This document shows positions 36,551-46,399 of a DNA stretch of 64,000 nucleotides, piece after piece. Position numbers and translations under genes: made by a program. The notes beneath the pieces were generated by a model. It was not told the origin of the DNA and searched no databases. It saw nothing but the letters and a program-made list of their open reading frames with translations. Source of the stretch: Planctomycetota bacterium (GTDB lineage Bacteria > Planctomycetota > Planctomycetia > Pirellulales > PALSA-1355); contig QQVE01000065.1 in NCBI GenBank assembly GCA_003389325.1, positions 62,001-126,000 on the forward strand. The letters run 5' to 3'. Position 1 is the stretch's first letter, and each line of letters begins with the position of its first letter.

Positions 36551-37390
36551 CTATTTCTGGGTGTAGGCCGAGCGGAGCAGGGCTTCGTCGAATTGGCGCG
36601 GTACCTCGCCCTTGGCGGCGTACAGGTACAGCGCGGCGATGATGATCGTATGCAGCGCCGCTGACACGAGCGAGATCACGATCAGCAGCACGGCCGAAAT
36701 CGTGATACCGATCACCGCGGCGATCATGTTGCCGGAGATCACGCCCAGCACGCCGGGAATGATTGCCGCGAGGCTGGCCAACGTGACGATCAGGCCCACG
36801 CTGAACTGCGAGACGAGCGATTCGCCCCAGGTCTTGCGCAGGATGGCGAACGAGCGCTTCACCGCGTCGATCGGTCCCAGCCCTTCGACCACCAGCACCG
36901 GCACGACGAAGTAGGTGACGATCGACCAGGCGGCGCCCAACAGGCTCGAGGCGATCTGACCGACGCGCTGGGAACGCGACTCGATGGCCTTGAGAATCAC
37001 GCCCACCGTGGCGCTGACCAGCGCCCAGGCGATGATTTGCGGCAGCCGCGAGGCGGCTGCGCTGAGGCCGTCGCTCACCGTGGCATCGCCGCCGTGGAAG
37101 CGAACGATGGCGCAACTGATCAGGGCGGAATTAAAGAACACGATCACGAAGTAGTTGACGAAGTAAAACGCGAACAGCAGCACCCAGGCGATGGGGTCGT
37201 TCTGCAGTTGTTCTTCGCCGAGCACCTGTTGGGCGTAGCCGGTAAACCACAGCGGCACGGCGAAGCTGGCCAGCACGAACATGCAGGCCATGCCGGAGAG
37301 CAGCGGAAACACGACCAGCGACTTCTCCTCTTGCAGAACGTGCCAACTTTGCTTGGCCAGTTCCATACCCCGGGAGATGCGTTCGAACAT
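36551..37390 (-). CDS. Multi-pass membrane protein (DUF6159-like)
   Basis: The 279-residue protein has about six hydrophobic segments, including VFPLLSGMACMFVLASFAVP, WVLLFAFYFVNYFVIVFF and a long C-terminal run of Ile/Val/Ala. The start ATG 37390 begins MFERISRGMELAKQSWHVL, the segment typical of this family. The function is unknown, and it may be a general membrane component. It converges with the enoyl-CoA hydratase and diverges from the ceramidase gene. Confidence 0.75.
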   Translation of the reverse strand: MFERISRGMELAKQSWHVLQEEKSLVVFPLLSGMACMFVLASFAVPLWFTGYAQQVLGEEQLQNDPIAWVLLFAFYFVNYFVIVFFNSALISCAIVRFHGGDATVSDGLSAAASRLPQIIAWALVSATVGVILKAIESRSQRVGQIASSLLGAAWSIVTYFVVPVLVVEGLGPIDAVKRSFAILRKTWGESLVSQFSVGLIVTLASLAAIIPGVLGVISGNMIAAVIGITISAVLLIVISLVSAALHTIIIAALYLYAAKGEVPRQFDEALLRSAYTQK

Positions 37391-37542
37391 GGCACGGGCT
37401 CCTTGGAATTCGGGACGTCGGGCGGCCGTTTTCTCGACTGAAACTGCTGCCGCCCCCTTCGAGTATACGTCAGGGTAGGCTGTGCTTAGACTGTAATGTA
37501 ACGCACCGGGGACATTCGTAGGATACCGAGTTGAGGACCGTG

Positions 37543-39573
37543 ATGCCGCGCACGAGCGTGTCGATTGGGGCAATTCTGGCGGCCGTTCTGGCCGCTGTTC
37601 TGGCCGGCAGCGCCCACGCCGCCGAGCAGCCCTATCTCGTGGGACGCGGCATGGCCGATATCACGGGCCCGCCGGTCGGGATCATGATGTTGGGCTACGT
37701 GCGCCCGGATCAGATCGCCGAGGGCCTGCACCTGCGGCAGTATGCCCGCACTTTCATCGTGGCCGAGCCCGACGGCCAGCGCCGCGTGGCCGTCGTCACC
37801 ACCGACCTGCAAAGCGTCACGCATTCGCTCGTGCTGTCGGTGCTCGATCAGTTGCAGTCGGTGCTGGGCGACGTGTATCGCGTCGACAACGTGATCATTG
37901 CCGCCACGCACACGCACGCCGTGCCGGGCGGATACTGGCAGTACGGGGCCGACACCGCGCTGGGCACGCCCTTTCATCCGGAGCACTACCAGGCCATCGT
38001 CGACGGCATTGCCGAATCGATGCTGGCCGCGCATCGCGATCTGAGTCCGGGGCGGATCCTGATTGCCGAGGGCGAGGTCGAGGCCGGCGGCGCCAACCGC
38101 TCGCGCACGGCCTACCTGCAAAACCCCGAGCAGGAGCGCCAGCGTTACTCCGCCGACGTCGACACGCACATGACGCTGCTCAAGTTCGTGCGCGACGGCC
38201 GCCCCATCGGCCAGCTCAATTGGCACGCGGTGCATCCGACCTCGATGAGCCAGAAGAACCGCCTGATCTCCAGCGACAACAAGGGCTACGCCGCCTACGC
38301 CTTCGAACGGGCCGAGCGTGCCGGGGGCGACGATGCCTTCGTAGCGGCCTTTGCCCAAAGCAACTGCGGCGACGTGACGCCCAACCTGACGCTCGACCAG
38401 CGCGGGCCCGGCAAGGACGAATTCGAAAGCACGAAGATCATGGGCACCCGGCAGTGCGAGGCCGCGCGGCGGCTGTTCGACGCGGCTGAAGAGGAAGTCG
38501 CCGGTGCGGTCGACATGCGGGCCGCGTACGTCGATCTCTCGTGTGTGCCGGTGGCCGACGCGTTTACCGGCTGTGGCGAGCAGAGCACGTGCCCTTCGGC
38601 GTATGGCTACTCGTTCGCTGCCGGCTCGAACGAAGACGGCGGCGGCCAGCCCCTGCTGTTTCGCGAAGGCATGACCAAGACCGAGGGGCTGATCGAACGC
38701 ATGGCCAAGACGTTCGTGCCGCTGCCGCCCCCTAGCGACGAGCTGCGTCGGGCCCACCAGCCCAAGCCGATTTTGTTTGCCATTGGCGCGGCCGACCCGC
38801 CGGCGCTACCCAACGTGTTGCCGTTGGGCGTGGCCCGCATCGGCCAACTGGCGATCGTCGTCGGACCGGCCGAATACACGACGATGAGTGGCCGGCGGTT
38901 TCGCGATGCCGTGAAACAGGCGATGCCCGGCGTGACCTACGTGGCCGTGGCCGGATACGCCAACGACTACTGCGGCTATGTGGCCACGCGGGAAGAATAC
39001 GAGGTGCAGCACTACGAAGGCGCTTCGACATTGTTCGGCCCCTGGACCCAGGCGGCCTACCAGCAGGAATTCGCCCGATTGGCTGCGGACTTGGCGGCCG
39101 GACGGGCTTCGCCGCCGAGCGATCCGCCGCTCGACGTGCGACGCACGGTGCATCCCGTGCCGCTGGGTACCCGGTACGACGAGCCGCCGCCGGGCGATGC
39201 CCAGTACGGCGACGCGGTCGATCTGCCGGAAGCCACGTACCCGGCCGGATCGCAGGTGGTTTGCTCGTTTTGGAGCGGCCATCCGCAGAACGGTTACGAG
39301 GCGGCGCGGCAATATGCGGTCGTCGAGCGCCAAGTCGACGGCCGGTGGCAGCCCTATCTGGCCGACGGCGACTGGGAAGTGAAGGTCCGCTGGAAGCACG
39401 TGCCCGAGGCCGGAAAAAGTGCTCAGGCAGCCCGCGTCTGCACCGTAGAATGGGACGCGTCCCAGGAGACGCCCGCCGGCATGTACCGCGTGGTTCACCG
39501 TGGCGTGCACAAGACGCCCGACGGCGAAGTGCACGCGTTTGCGGCCGTCTCGCGCGAGTTTGCGATCGAGTAA
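37543..39573 (+). CDS. Neutral/alkaline non-lysosomal ceramidase-type hydrolase
   Basis: The 676-residue protein has a signal peptide (to about AHAAEQ). The ceramidase N-terminal domain shows GMADITGPPVGIMMLGY, the zinc ligands in AATHTHAVPGGYWQYG and NWHAVHPTSMS, and the SSDNKGYAAY segment bearing the nucleophile Ser. GDVTPN is the later conserved site. A C-terminal Ig-like domain follows. ATG 37543 has an AGGA 5 bases upstream. It likely hydrolyses ceramide-like lipids outside the cytoplasm; which lipid is unknown, since planctomycete sphingolipids are not established here. Confidence 0.86.
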   Translation: MPRTSVSIGAILAAVLAAVLAGSAHAAEQPYLVGRGMADITGPPVGIMMLGYVRPDQIAEGLHLRQYARTFIVAEPDGQRRVAVVTTDLQSVTHSLVLSVLDQLQSVLGDVYRVDNVIIAATHTHAVPGGYWQYGADTALGTPFHPEHYQAIVDGIAESMLAAHRDLSPGRILIAEGEVEAGGANRSRTAYLQNPEQERQRYSADVDTHMTLLKFVRDGRPIGQLNWHAVHPTSMSQKNRLISSDNKGYAAYAFERAERAGGDDAFVAAFAQSNCGDVTPNLTLDQRGPGKDEFESTKIMGTRQCEAARRLFDAAEEEVAGAVDMRAAYVDLSCVPVADAFTGCGEQSTCPSAYGYSFAAGSNEDGGGQPLLFREGMTKTEGLIERMAKTFVPLPPPSDELRRAHQPKPILFAIGAADPPALPNVLPLGVARIGQLAIVVGPAEYTTMSGRRFRDAVKQAMPGVTYVAVAGYANDYCGYVATREEYEVQHYEGASTLFGPWTQAAYQQEFARLAADLAAGRASPPSDPPLDVRRTVHPVPLGTRYDEPPPGDAQYGDAVDLPEATYPAGSQVVCSFWSGHPQNGYEAARQYAVVERQVDGRWQPYLADGDWEVKVRWKHVPEAGKSAQAARVCTVEWDASQETPAGMYRVVHRGVHKTPDGEVHAFAAVSREFAIE

Positions 39574-39666
39574 CGCGGCTCGCGTGAAAGTGCTTCTCGT
39601 GCAAGGCGATTGAAACATCCCGTCACGACGTCGTCGCTGACGATCTCCACAGAAACGAGCTCCGCG

Positions 39667-40968
39667 ATGAAATGGTTTTGTGTGTTGGTTGCCTGCTTGC
39701 TCGCCTGGGCCGGCGACGCGGTACGGGCCGCCGAGCGGCCGAACGTCGTGATGATCATCTCGGACGATCAAGCCTGGAACGATTACTCGTTTATGGGCCA
39801 TCCGCACGTCAAGACTCCGCGAATCGATCGCCTGGCCCGCGAGAGCCTGACGTTTCGCCGCGGCTACGTGCCGTCGAGCCTCTGCTGCCCGAGCCTGGCG
39901 TCGATTATCACGGGGCTGTATCCCCACCAGCACAAGGTGACCAGCAACGATCCGCCGTTGCCGCCGGGCGTGCCGCGGCGCGGCTTTCAGAGGCGTCCCG
40001 AGTTTGCCGCCGGACGCGAGGTGATGAACCAACACCTGGAGGCCGTGCCGACATTGCCGCGCATGCTGGGCGAGCGAGGCTATCGGAGCTTTCAGAGCGG
40101 CAAGTGGTGGCAGGGCCACTATCGCCGCGGCGGCTTCACGCACGGCATGACCCAAGGCGAGCGGCACGGCGACGCGGGGCTCGACATCGGCCGCAAGACG
40201 ATGGAACCGATGTTCGATTTCATGGACGAATCGGCTGCCGCCGACGAGCCGTTTTTCGTATGGTACGCCCCCTTCATGCCCCACAGTCCCCACACGCCGC
40301 CCGAGCGCCTGCTCGAGAAGTATGTCGACCAGGCCCCCTCGATCCACGTGGCCCGCTACTGGGCGATGATCGAGTGGTTCGACGAGACCGTGGGCCAGTT
40401 GCTCGATCACCTCGAGGCCAAGTCGCTGGCGGCGGACACCATCGTGATCTACGTGGCCGACAACGGCTGGATTCAGAGCGTCGACAATCCGCGCTTCGCG
40501 CACCGGTCGAAGCAGTCGCAGTACGACGGCGGCGTGCGCACGCCGATCATGGTTCGTTGGACCGGCACGGTCGAGCCGCAGATGTCAAGCGAGCTGGCCG
40601 TTTCGGTCGATTTGGCTCCGACGGTGTTAGTGGCCGCGGGCCTGAAACCCACTCCGGAAATGCAGGGAATCAACCTGCTGGACGAGAGCGCCGTCAAGGC
40701 TCGCCAGGCGATCTATGGCGAGTGCTTCACGCACGACGCCAACGACCTGAACGACCCGGCGGCCAATCTCCGCTGGCGCTGGATGGTCGAAGGCGACTGG
40801 AAGCTGATCGTGCCGGATCCGCAGAACGAACCGGATGCCGAGGTCGAGCTGTACAACCTGGCCGACGACGAGCACGAGCAGCACAACCTGGCCGGCGACG
40901 AGCCCAAGCGCGTCTCGCGGATGCGCGAGATGCTCGACGACTGGTGGAACCCCGCTGGCGGCGCGTGA
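39667..40968 (+). CDS. Sulfatase, formylglycine type
   Basis: The 433-residue exported protein has a short signal peptide, the metal Asp pair in VVMIISDDQAW (33-34) and the activation motif LCCPSLAS (72-79), where Cys73 in the C-x-P-S-x context should become formylglycine. The usual Arg after Ser is Leu. GLYPHQHKV and later SGKWWQGHY and VVYVADNGW-like segments (IVIYVADNGW) complete the fold. It lies 93 bases after the ceramidase gene. Substrate unknown, probably a sulfated glycan. Confidence 0.86.
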   Translation: MKWFCVLVACLLAWAGDAVRAAERPNVVMIISDDQAWNDYSFMGHPHVKTPRIDRLARESLTFRRGYVPSSLCCPSLASIITGLYPHQHKVTSNDPPLPPGVPRRGFQRRPEFAAGREVMNQHLEAVPTLPRMLGERGYRSFQSGKWWQGHYRRGGFTHGMTQGERHGDAGLDIGRKTMEPMFDFMDESAAADEPFFVWYAPFMPHSPHTPPERLLEKYVDQAPSIHVARYWAMIEWFDETVGQLLDHLEAKSLAADTIVIYVADNGWIQSVDNPRFAHRSKQSQYDGGVRTPIMVRWTGTVEPQMSSELAVSVDLAPTVLVAAGLKPTPEMQGINLLDESAVKARQAIYGECFTHDANDLNDPAANLRWRWMVEGDWKLIVPDPQNEPDAEVELYNLADDEHEQHNLAGDEPKRVSRMREMLDDWWNPAGGA

Positions 40969-41023
40969 TCACCGGCGGGCACTGCGAGCCGAGCGAGGGC
41001 GTTCTGCGCCGTGCCGATCGTCG

Positions 41024-42010
41024 CTACCGTTCCGGCGACCACTCCGGACGCCCGTTGCTGGCCTGGCGCGGCGAGCGCGGTTCGCGGCGCGCGCGGCTGC
41101 GGTCTTCATCCCCTTCGCTGTTTTCGCGCGAGAGGGTGTCGGTGCGCTTCAGCCGCGAGCGCGGTTCGCGCTGGACGGTCTTGCCGGGCGAGTCGGAGGC
41201 CATCCGCAAATGCAACGGCGCGTCGCTGGTGAGCTTCGAACCGTCGGGAGCCAGGTAGCGCACGAACAGCATCAGGTCGCGATTCTTGGGCGGTCCATTG
41301 GGCCAGCTCAGCTCGTATTGCAGCCCCTGACCGAAGGCCGACTTGCGAAAGTGATCGTCGAACTCGTGGGCCTGAAAGTCCCAGCGCGCCACTCGAGCGG
41401 CGTCGCCGCTGAGTTGGGGGTCCATCACCACGACGGACACGGCCCCCGGGGCCCGGACCAGTTCGCCGCGGTCGTCGCGCGGCTCGACCATGACCATGAT
41501 GCCCTCGTCGCCCCCTTCGCGGTCGCGATCGAGCCCGCCGGTAAGGCGCTGGTTGATCACCAGCTTGGTAGGTTGTTCGTCGGAGACGTCGCGCGACGCG
41601 CCGTCGGGGATGGCGGCCGGCTGCTCGTCGCCGGGAACGAACACCTCGGGCGGCGTGTCGCTGGCCTCGGGCAACTCGATCTTGGGAGGTTCCAACGTCG
41701 GTGCCTCGCTGCGAGGGCCGCGCGAGGGCAGGGGCATCTCGACCGCCGGCGGATTGTAGCCGCCTGAGGAGCGACTGCCGCTGCTGCTGCTACCGCTGCC
41801 GGGAGGGCCGCCGCGCAGGTCGGCCAGTTGGCGCTTGAGCTCCTTGTTCTCGCGGCAGCAGCTATCCAACTGGGCCTCGAGGCGATAGACCTCATCCTCG
41901 AACATCCGCGCTTCCTGCTCGACGAGCGTCTGGTTGGTGTTCGAACGGCACCCCGTCGCCACCGCGAGCGCGAGTAGCGGCAAAGTCCATGCGATGGAAG
42001 GCGTTTTCAT
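41024..42010 (-). CDS. Lipoprotein with coiled coil and charged tail, unknown
   Basis: The 328-residue protein has a lipobox (VATGC, Cys21), then a helical coiled-coil segment (about 25-65), a Gly/Ser-rich linker and Pro-rich region (70-150), a compact beta-rich domain (about 155-270) and an Arg/Ser/Glu-rich tail (280-328). I recognise no family. It should sit on the envelope. Sulfatase and this gene converge. Confidence 0.65.
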   Translation of the reverse strand: MKTPSIAWTLPLLALAVATGCRSNTNQTLVEQEARMFEDEVYRLEAQLDSCCRENKELKRQLADLRGGPPGSGSSSSGSRSSGGYNPPAVEMPLPSRGPRSEAPTLEPPKIELPEASDTPPEVFVPGDEQPAAIPDGASRDVSDEQPTKLVINQRLTGGLDRDREGGDEGIMVMVEPRDDRGELVRAPGAVSVVVMDPQLSGDAARVARWDFQAHEFDDHFRKSAFGQGLQYELSWPNGPPKNRDLMLFVRYLAPDGSKLTSDAPLHLRMASDSPGKTVQREPRSRLKRTDTLSRENSEGDEDRSRARREPRSPRQASNGRPEWSPER

Positions 42011-42181
42011 GTCAGCCTCATGCGACAGAAAATCGATTGCCTTGGTGGCGCGAGCACCGGCCTGCCATCCTGGCGGCGATGCGGCACGCGCCGTTGGTTG
42101 TATTTGCGAACGCTTTGCAGTGCGAACAACCGGTGCGGGAAGTGAGGTTGTCCGGCGGGGCGACCCACGGGGGACGCCGAC

Positions 42182-42784
42182 TCAGTTGGTCTTGGCCACA
42201 GGTTCCATGTGCTCGATCACGCGATCGATGAGCTTGTAGTCCAGTGCCTCTTCGGCCGTCATGAAGCGGTCGCGATCCGTATCGCGCTCGACCTGCTCCA
42301 GCGGATGGCCGGTGTGCTTGATCAGAATGTGATTCAGCTTTTGCTTGACCTTCTTGAACTCCTTGGCGTGGATCATGATGTCTTCGGCCGTGCCTTCCAT
42401 GCCGGCCAGCGGCTGGTGGATCATGATCCGGGCGTTGGGCAGCGCGTAGCGCTTGCCCGCGGCACCGGCCGTAAGCAGCACGGCGCCCATGCTGGCCGCC
42501 TGGCCGATGCAATAGGTGGCCACGTCGCAGGTGACGAACTGCATCGTGTCGTAAATCGCCAGGCCCGCGGTGACGCTGCCGCCGGGCGAGTTGACGTACA
42601 GGTGGATATCCGACTTGGGATCTTCCGACTGCAGGAACAGCAGTTGGGCCACGATGGCGTTGGCCACCTCGTCGTTGACCTGCGAGCCGAGAAAGATAAT
42701 GCGATCTTTCAGCAGCCGGCTGTAGATGTCCATGGCCCGCTCTTCGCGGCCACTTTTTTCGATCACGTAGGGAATCAAGGGCAT
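42182..42784 (-). CDS. clpP: ATP-dependent Clp protease proteolytic subunit ClpP (second copy)
   Basis: The 200-residue serine protease has the catalytic Ser in [11 protein letters not shown], His in [10 protein letters not shown] and Asp in ERDTDRDRF, and the usual N-terminal strand. It follows the other clpP (42836-43432) on the same strand after 51 bases. Two ClpPs can make mixed tetradecamers. No clpX or clpA is in the window. Confidence 0.93.
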   Translation of the reverse strand: MPLIPYVIEKSGREERAMDIYSRLLKDRIIFLGSQVNDEVANAIVAQLLFLQSEDPKSDIHLYVNSPGGSVTAGLAIYDTMQFVTCDVATYCIGQAASMGAVLLTAGAAGKRYALPNARIMIHQPLAGMEGTAEDIMIHAKEFKKVKQKLNHILIKHTGHPLEQVERDTDRDRFMTAEEALDYKLIDRVIEHMEPVAKTN

Positions 42785-42835
42785 GGCTATGTTCTCGCTC
42801 GCGCGCGTGCGGCTTCGCCGAAAGCCTTTAGGCGG

Positions 42836-43432
42836 TTAGTCTTTTTCTTCTTCCTCTTCCTCGGTCGGCTCGGGACGCGTAAGGATGTCGTCCACCACGC
42901 CGTACTCCTTGGCCTCGGCGGAGGTCATGTAGTAGTCGCGATTCGTGTCTTTGGCGATCCGCTCCAGCGGCTGTTCGGTATGCCGGGCCAGGATCTGATT
43001 GAGCACTTCGCGGGTCTTGAGGATCTCGTCGGCCTGAATCTCGATGTCTGAAATCTGTCCCCCGACCTGGCCGTAGGGCTGGTGGATCATCACCTTAGCG
43101 TGCGGCAGCGCAAACCGCTTGCCCTTGGCGCCGCCGGCCAACAGCACGGCGCCGCCGCTGGCGGCCAGCCCCACGCAATAGGTGGCGACCGGGCAGCTCG
43201 AAATCTGCATCGTGTCGTAAACGGCCAGGGTGGCGCTGACGCTGCCGCCGGGCGAGTTGATGTAAAAGTGAATCGGCTTGCGGCGATTCTCGCTCTGCAG
43301 GTAGAGCAGCTTCATCACGATTTCGTTGGCGTTGCCGTCGTGAATCTCGCCCTGCAGGAGAATAATGCGGTTCTCCAACAGCAAGTCGCCCAGCGTCATC
43401 GTTCGCTGGCGCTGGTATTCGCGATAGGCCAT
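42836..43432 (-). CDS. clpP: ATP-dependent Clp protease proteolytic subunit ClpP (first copy)
   Basis: The 198-residue protein has Ser in GLAASGGAVLL, His in KVMIHQPYGQ and Asp in IAKDTNRDYY, so it should be catalytic. The C-terminus is acidic (EPTEEEEEEKD), unlike the second copy. It stands downstream of tig and upstream of the second clpP, the typical tig-clpP order. The differing Ser motifs and tails suggest that the two subunits have different partners. Confidence 0.93.
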   Translation of the reverse strand: MAYREYQRQRTMTLGDLLLENRIILLQGEIHDGNANEIVMKLLYLQSENRRKPIHFYINSPGGSVSATLAVYDTMQISSCPVATYCVGLAASGGAVLLAGGAKGKRFALPHAKVMIHQPYGQVGGQISDIEIQADEILKTREVLNQILARHTEQPLERIAKDTNRDYYMTSAEAKEYGVVDDILTRPEPTEEEEEEKD

Positions 43433-43611
43433 AACTCGGTATCCTTCGTCTACTCGCTCGCTTGCGGCGACGCGGGAGTCGGCCGGCGGGCGCTTGTTTG
43501 GTTCTGGAATCGCACCGCTTTCGCACCGTCAAGCGGCACCGAGCGCGGATGGCTCGTCAAAGGGGGCGAATGAAAACGGCGCCTCCGTGTCGCCAGAATC
43601 GGACTCCCTGT

Positions 43612-45099
43612 TTATTCGCTTTCCTCAGGCGCCGACGCCTGCTCGGCTTCGCCGGATTGCTTCACCGCCGGGATGTCCGGCTCTTCCTCGCCGCCGGCCG
43701 CCTGCTCGATGGCTTCGGTATCGGTGCCCTCGGGCCTAAACGGCACATCCTTGAACTTGGCGTGCTCCAGCACCAGGTCGATCACCTTGCGCTCGACCAC
43801 CTGGTTGCGAAGGGCATCCATCAACCCCTGCTTTTCCAGGCGGGCCCGCACGCGCCGCGCGCTCTCGCCGCTTTGCTCGGCGATCATGCGGATCTCCTCA
43901 TCGTAATCGTCGGGTTCGGCCTCGATGTTTTCCTCTTCGGCGATCCGCTCCAGGATGAAGTGCTCCTTGAGGGCCTTGGCCGTCGAAGCCATGCTGTTCT
44001 GCCGCAGGTCGTTCTCGTAGGCGCGAATCTCGGCATCGCTGAAACCGTTGCGCCGCAGTTCGAGCACGGCCCGTTCCAACTCGCGCCGCGCCTGGCGTCG
44101 GAGCAAGTCGGGCGGCAACTGCCAGTCGGCGCTTTCGGTCAACAGGGCCGTCACCTGACGGCGGGCTTCCTGCTGCTGGTGGTACTCGAGCTGCCGCGCC
44201 AGGTCCTCCTGGATCGCATCGCGCAGCTCGCCTTCGGACTCAAAGCCGCCGATCTCGTCCAGCAATTCGGGCGTCAGTTCAGGCAGCTCGAGCTTCTTGA
44301 TCTCGAGCACTTCGAAGACGGCCGTGATCTCCTGGTTGCGAAGCGACTCGTTGGGGGCGTCACCGGAAATCTTGGCGGTGGCCTCGCGCGTCTCGCCCGC
44401 CTTGACCCCCTTCATCGTCTTGTCGAAGCCTTCGATCTTGCCGTCGCGGAAGCTGAGCACGGGCCGCAGGCGGATCACTTCTTCCTTGGCGCTGGAGAGC
44501 TCGACGGCGCCGTTCTTGAACGTCAGGTTGCAGGTAATGTAGTCGCCGCTGGAAGCGGCGCCCTTGTGGGGCACCAGCCGGCCGCTGCGGGCCAGCACCT
44601 GCTCGAGCCGGCGCTCGGTGTCCTTCTCGTCGAACTCGCGGACCGGCCGATCGATCTTCAGGCCCTTCCACTCCGGCAGGTCGAACTCGGGACGGACCTC
44701 GATGTTGAACTCGAAGGTCATCGGCCCCTCGTCGGGAATCTCGACGGCCAACGGATCGAAATCGGGCTCGCTGATTGCCGCGAAGTCCTGCTCCTCGGTG
44801 ACCTGCGTCATGCTGTCCATCAGCAGATTGCCTTTGACCTGGTCGGCCACGTCGTCGCGGTAGCGGGCCTCGATCAGCTTGCGGGGGGCCCGGCCGGCGC
44901 GAAAGCCCGGCACGGCGGCCGTGGGCATCATCTCGCTGAAGGCTTTGTCGAAGTAGCGGTCGATGTCTTCGCGCGGAATCGTCACGGTGACGTGCCGTTC
45001 GCAAGCCGAGGGGCTGTCGACCTTGATCGTCAGGTCGAGCTTTTCCTCCTGCTCCAGTTCATCGTCGGCAACAGGCGGGTTGTCGGAGGCGGACATCAT
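43612..45099 (-). CDS. tig: Trigger factor
   Basis: The 495-residue chaperone/peptidyl-prolyl isomerase has the ribosome-binding signature VPGFRAGRAPRKLIEARY, a FKBP-like domain near residues 175-255 and a long helical C-terminus with an acidic tail. It binds nascent chains at the ribosome exit tunnel. ATG 45099 (with another at 45096) gives the expected N-terminus. It is followed by two clpP genes and lies 138 bases downstream of tRNA-Gly, all on the minus strand. Confidence 0.92.
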   Translation of the reverse strand: MMSASDNPPVADDELEQEEKLDLTIKVDSPSACERHVTVTIPREDIDRYFDKAFSEMMPTAAVPGFRAGRAPRKLIEARYRDDVADQVKGNLLMDSMTQVTEEQDFAAISEPDFDPLAVEIPDEGPMTFEFNIEVRPEFDLPEWKGLKIDRPVREFDEKDTERRLEQVLARSGRLVPHKGAASSGDYITCNLTFKNGAVELSSAKEEVIRLRPVLSFRDGKIEGFDKTMKGVKAGETREATAKISGDAPNESLRNQEITAVFEVLEIKKLELPELTPELLDEIGGFESEGELRDAIQEDLARQLEYHQQQEARRQVTALLTESADWQLPPDLLRRQARRELERAVLELRRNGFSDAEIRAYENDLRQNSMASTAKALKEHFILERIAEEENIEAEPDDYDEEIRMIAEQSGESARRVRARLEKQGLMDALRNQVVERKVIDLVLEHAKFKDVPFRPEGTDTEAIEQAAGGEEEPDIPAVKQSGEAEQASAPEESE

Positions 45100-45237
45100 G
45101 ATTGGCTACTTGGCGACTGGATACTGGCTACTGGGAGCGCGAAACGAGCAAGGCATAAAAGTTCGAGAGGCCCGCGTGGGGCCCCTGGCGTCGAAATGAC
45201 ATCTCGTCCCTGCTCGTTTCTTCGGTGGGACGCAAGG

Positions 45238-45310
45238 AGCGGGTGATGGGATTCGAACCCACGACAACGACGTTGGCAACGTCGTGCTCTACCAACTGAG
45301 CTACACCCGC
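45238..45310 (-). tRNA. tRNA-Gly (GCC)
   Basis: Minus-strand folding gives a 7-base acceptor stem GCGGGTG/CACCCGC, a D arm GCTC...GAGC, an anticodon arm CGACG-TTGCCAA-CGTCG with GCC at 45277-45275 and a T arm with GTTCGAATC. The length is 73 bases and no CCA is encoded. It is a standard glycine tRNA. Confidence 0.95.
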
Positions 45311-45368
45311 CTGCCCGTTCCACCACTCGCAAGCAGGGCGTCCATGAGACAAGCTTGTGGGCGAACGG

Positions 45369-45396
45369 ATTATAGGGGCGGACCCCGAGGGGACAA
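45369..45396 (-). promoter_or_regulatory. Promoter of tRNA-Gly
   Basis: On the minus strand TTGTCC (45396-45391), a 16-base spacer and TATAAT (45374-45369) form a near-consensus promoter. Transcription should start near 45362, 52 bases before the tRNA, and may continue into tig. Confidence 0.7.
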
Positions 45397-45538
45397 GGCC
45401 ACTTAGCCCCATCCGGGCAGCGTATGACAGCAGCCCTGCAAGCGTCAAGTCCCTGGGGGGTGTTTGGGAAGGATTTTCGCCTTCGGCACGCCGTTTTGCG
45501 GCACGCGTGCAAGCTCGAAAGCGCGCGAGCAGCGCCGG

Positions 45539-46399
45539 TTATTGCTTGCGGCGTTGATAGCGTCGGCTGGCTTCTTCCAGCGTGCGCCGCTCTTTCTTGC
45601 TCAGGCTGGCCTCGCCCTCGCGGCTGATCTTTTCCAGGATCGCGTCGACCTGCCGGCTCAGGTCGCGCGATTCGCGATCGGGGTCGTGAATGCGCAATTT
45701 GGGCCGCAGCAGCGTGCGCTTCAGGTCGCCCAAACCGCTGGGCACCAGTCGCCCCAGGTTCCACTTCATGCGGAAATAGAGAAAGCCGAAGGCGGCCCCG
45801 GCCAGGTGAGCCACATTGGCCACGCCCACCTGTCCCGGCTGGCGGGCCTGGGCCATGCCCAGTAGATCGCCCACGACAAAAAACGCGCCCAGGGCCCAGG
45901 CCGGCACCGGCAGCACGCCCCAGATGTAGATCAGCCGCCGCGGAAAGTGCATCACGAACAGCATCACCACGCACATCACGCCGCCCGAAGCACCCAACAC
46001 CCGGGCCGGCGGCTCGTCGGCCGATTGCGTTGGAGCCGTGAAGACGACCCACACGATGCCGGCCAGCACGATGGAGACCAGGTAAATCCGCAGGAATTCT
46101 GCCTTGCCGTAGATGTCTTCCAACTCGCGGCCGAAGAAGAACAGGAACAGCATGTTGAACAGGATGTGAAACACGCCCTGGTGCGCAAAGCCATAGGGCA
46201 GCAGTTGGTAGACCTGCCACGGCTGCTGAAAGAGATTGCTCTTCAGTTCCAGCCAACTGTTGAGCGGTGTGTCGAACACATCGCCGAGCACCCAGATGAC
46301 GACGTTGATGATGATCAGATTGACCACCACCGAACGGCCGCCTGCCCAACCGCTCGAGTGTTCCTCGTCGTGCAGGTAGGGCCGGTCGTAGATCCCCAT
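45539..46399 (-). CDS. Rhomboid-family intramembrane protease
   Basis: The 286-residue protein has six or so membrane helices, the catalytic Ser in ASGGVMCVVMLF and the His in NVAHLAGAAFGF, and the HxxxN-type motif HILFNMLFLFFFG. Start ATG 46399 begins MGIYDRPYLHDEEHSSG. The C-terminal cytoplasmic tail (about 70 residues) is charged, with RESRDLSRQVDAILEKIS and SKKERRTLEEASRRYQRRK, typical of planctomycete-type rhomboids. It should cleave single-pass membrane proteins; targets unknown. Confidence 0.87.
   Translation of the reverse strand: MGIYDRPYLHDEEHSSGWAGGRSVVVNLIIINVVIWVLGDVFDTPLNSWLELKSNLFQQPWQVYQLLPYGFAHQGVFHILFNMLFLFFFGRELEDIYGKAEFLRIYLVSIVLAGIVWVVFTAPTQSADEPPARVLGASGGVMCVVMLFVMHFPRRLIYIWGVLPVPAWALGAFFVVGDLLGMAQARQPGQVGVANVAHLAGAAFGFLYFRMKWNLGRLVPSGLGDLKRTLLRPKLRIHDPDRESRDLSRQVDAILEKISREGEASLSKKERRTLEEASRRYQRRKQ

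Noticed and set aside
45128-45448. Short minus-strand protein frame across 45.1-45.4 kb
   Set aside because: It runs through the tRNA-Gly gene and its promoter, and has no protein-like content outside them.
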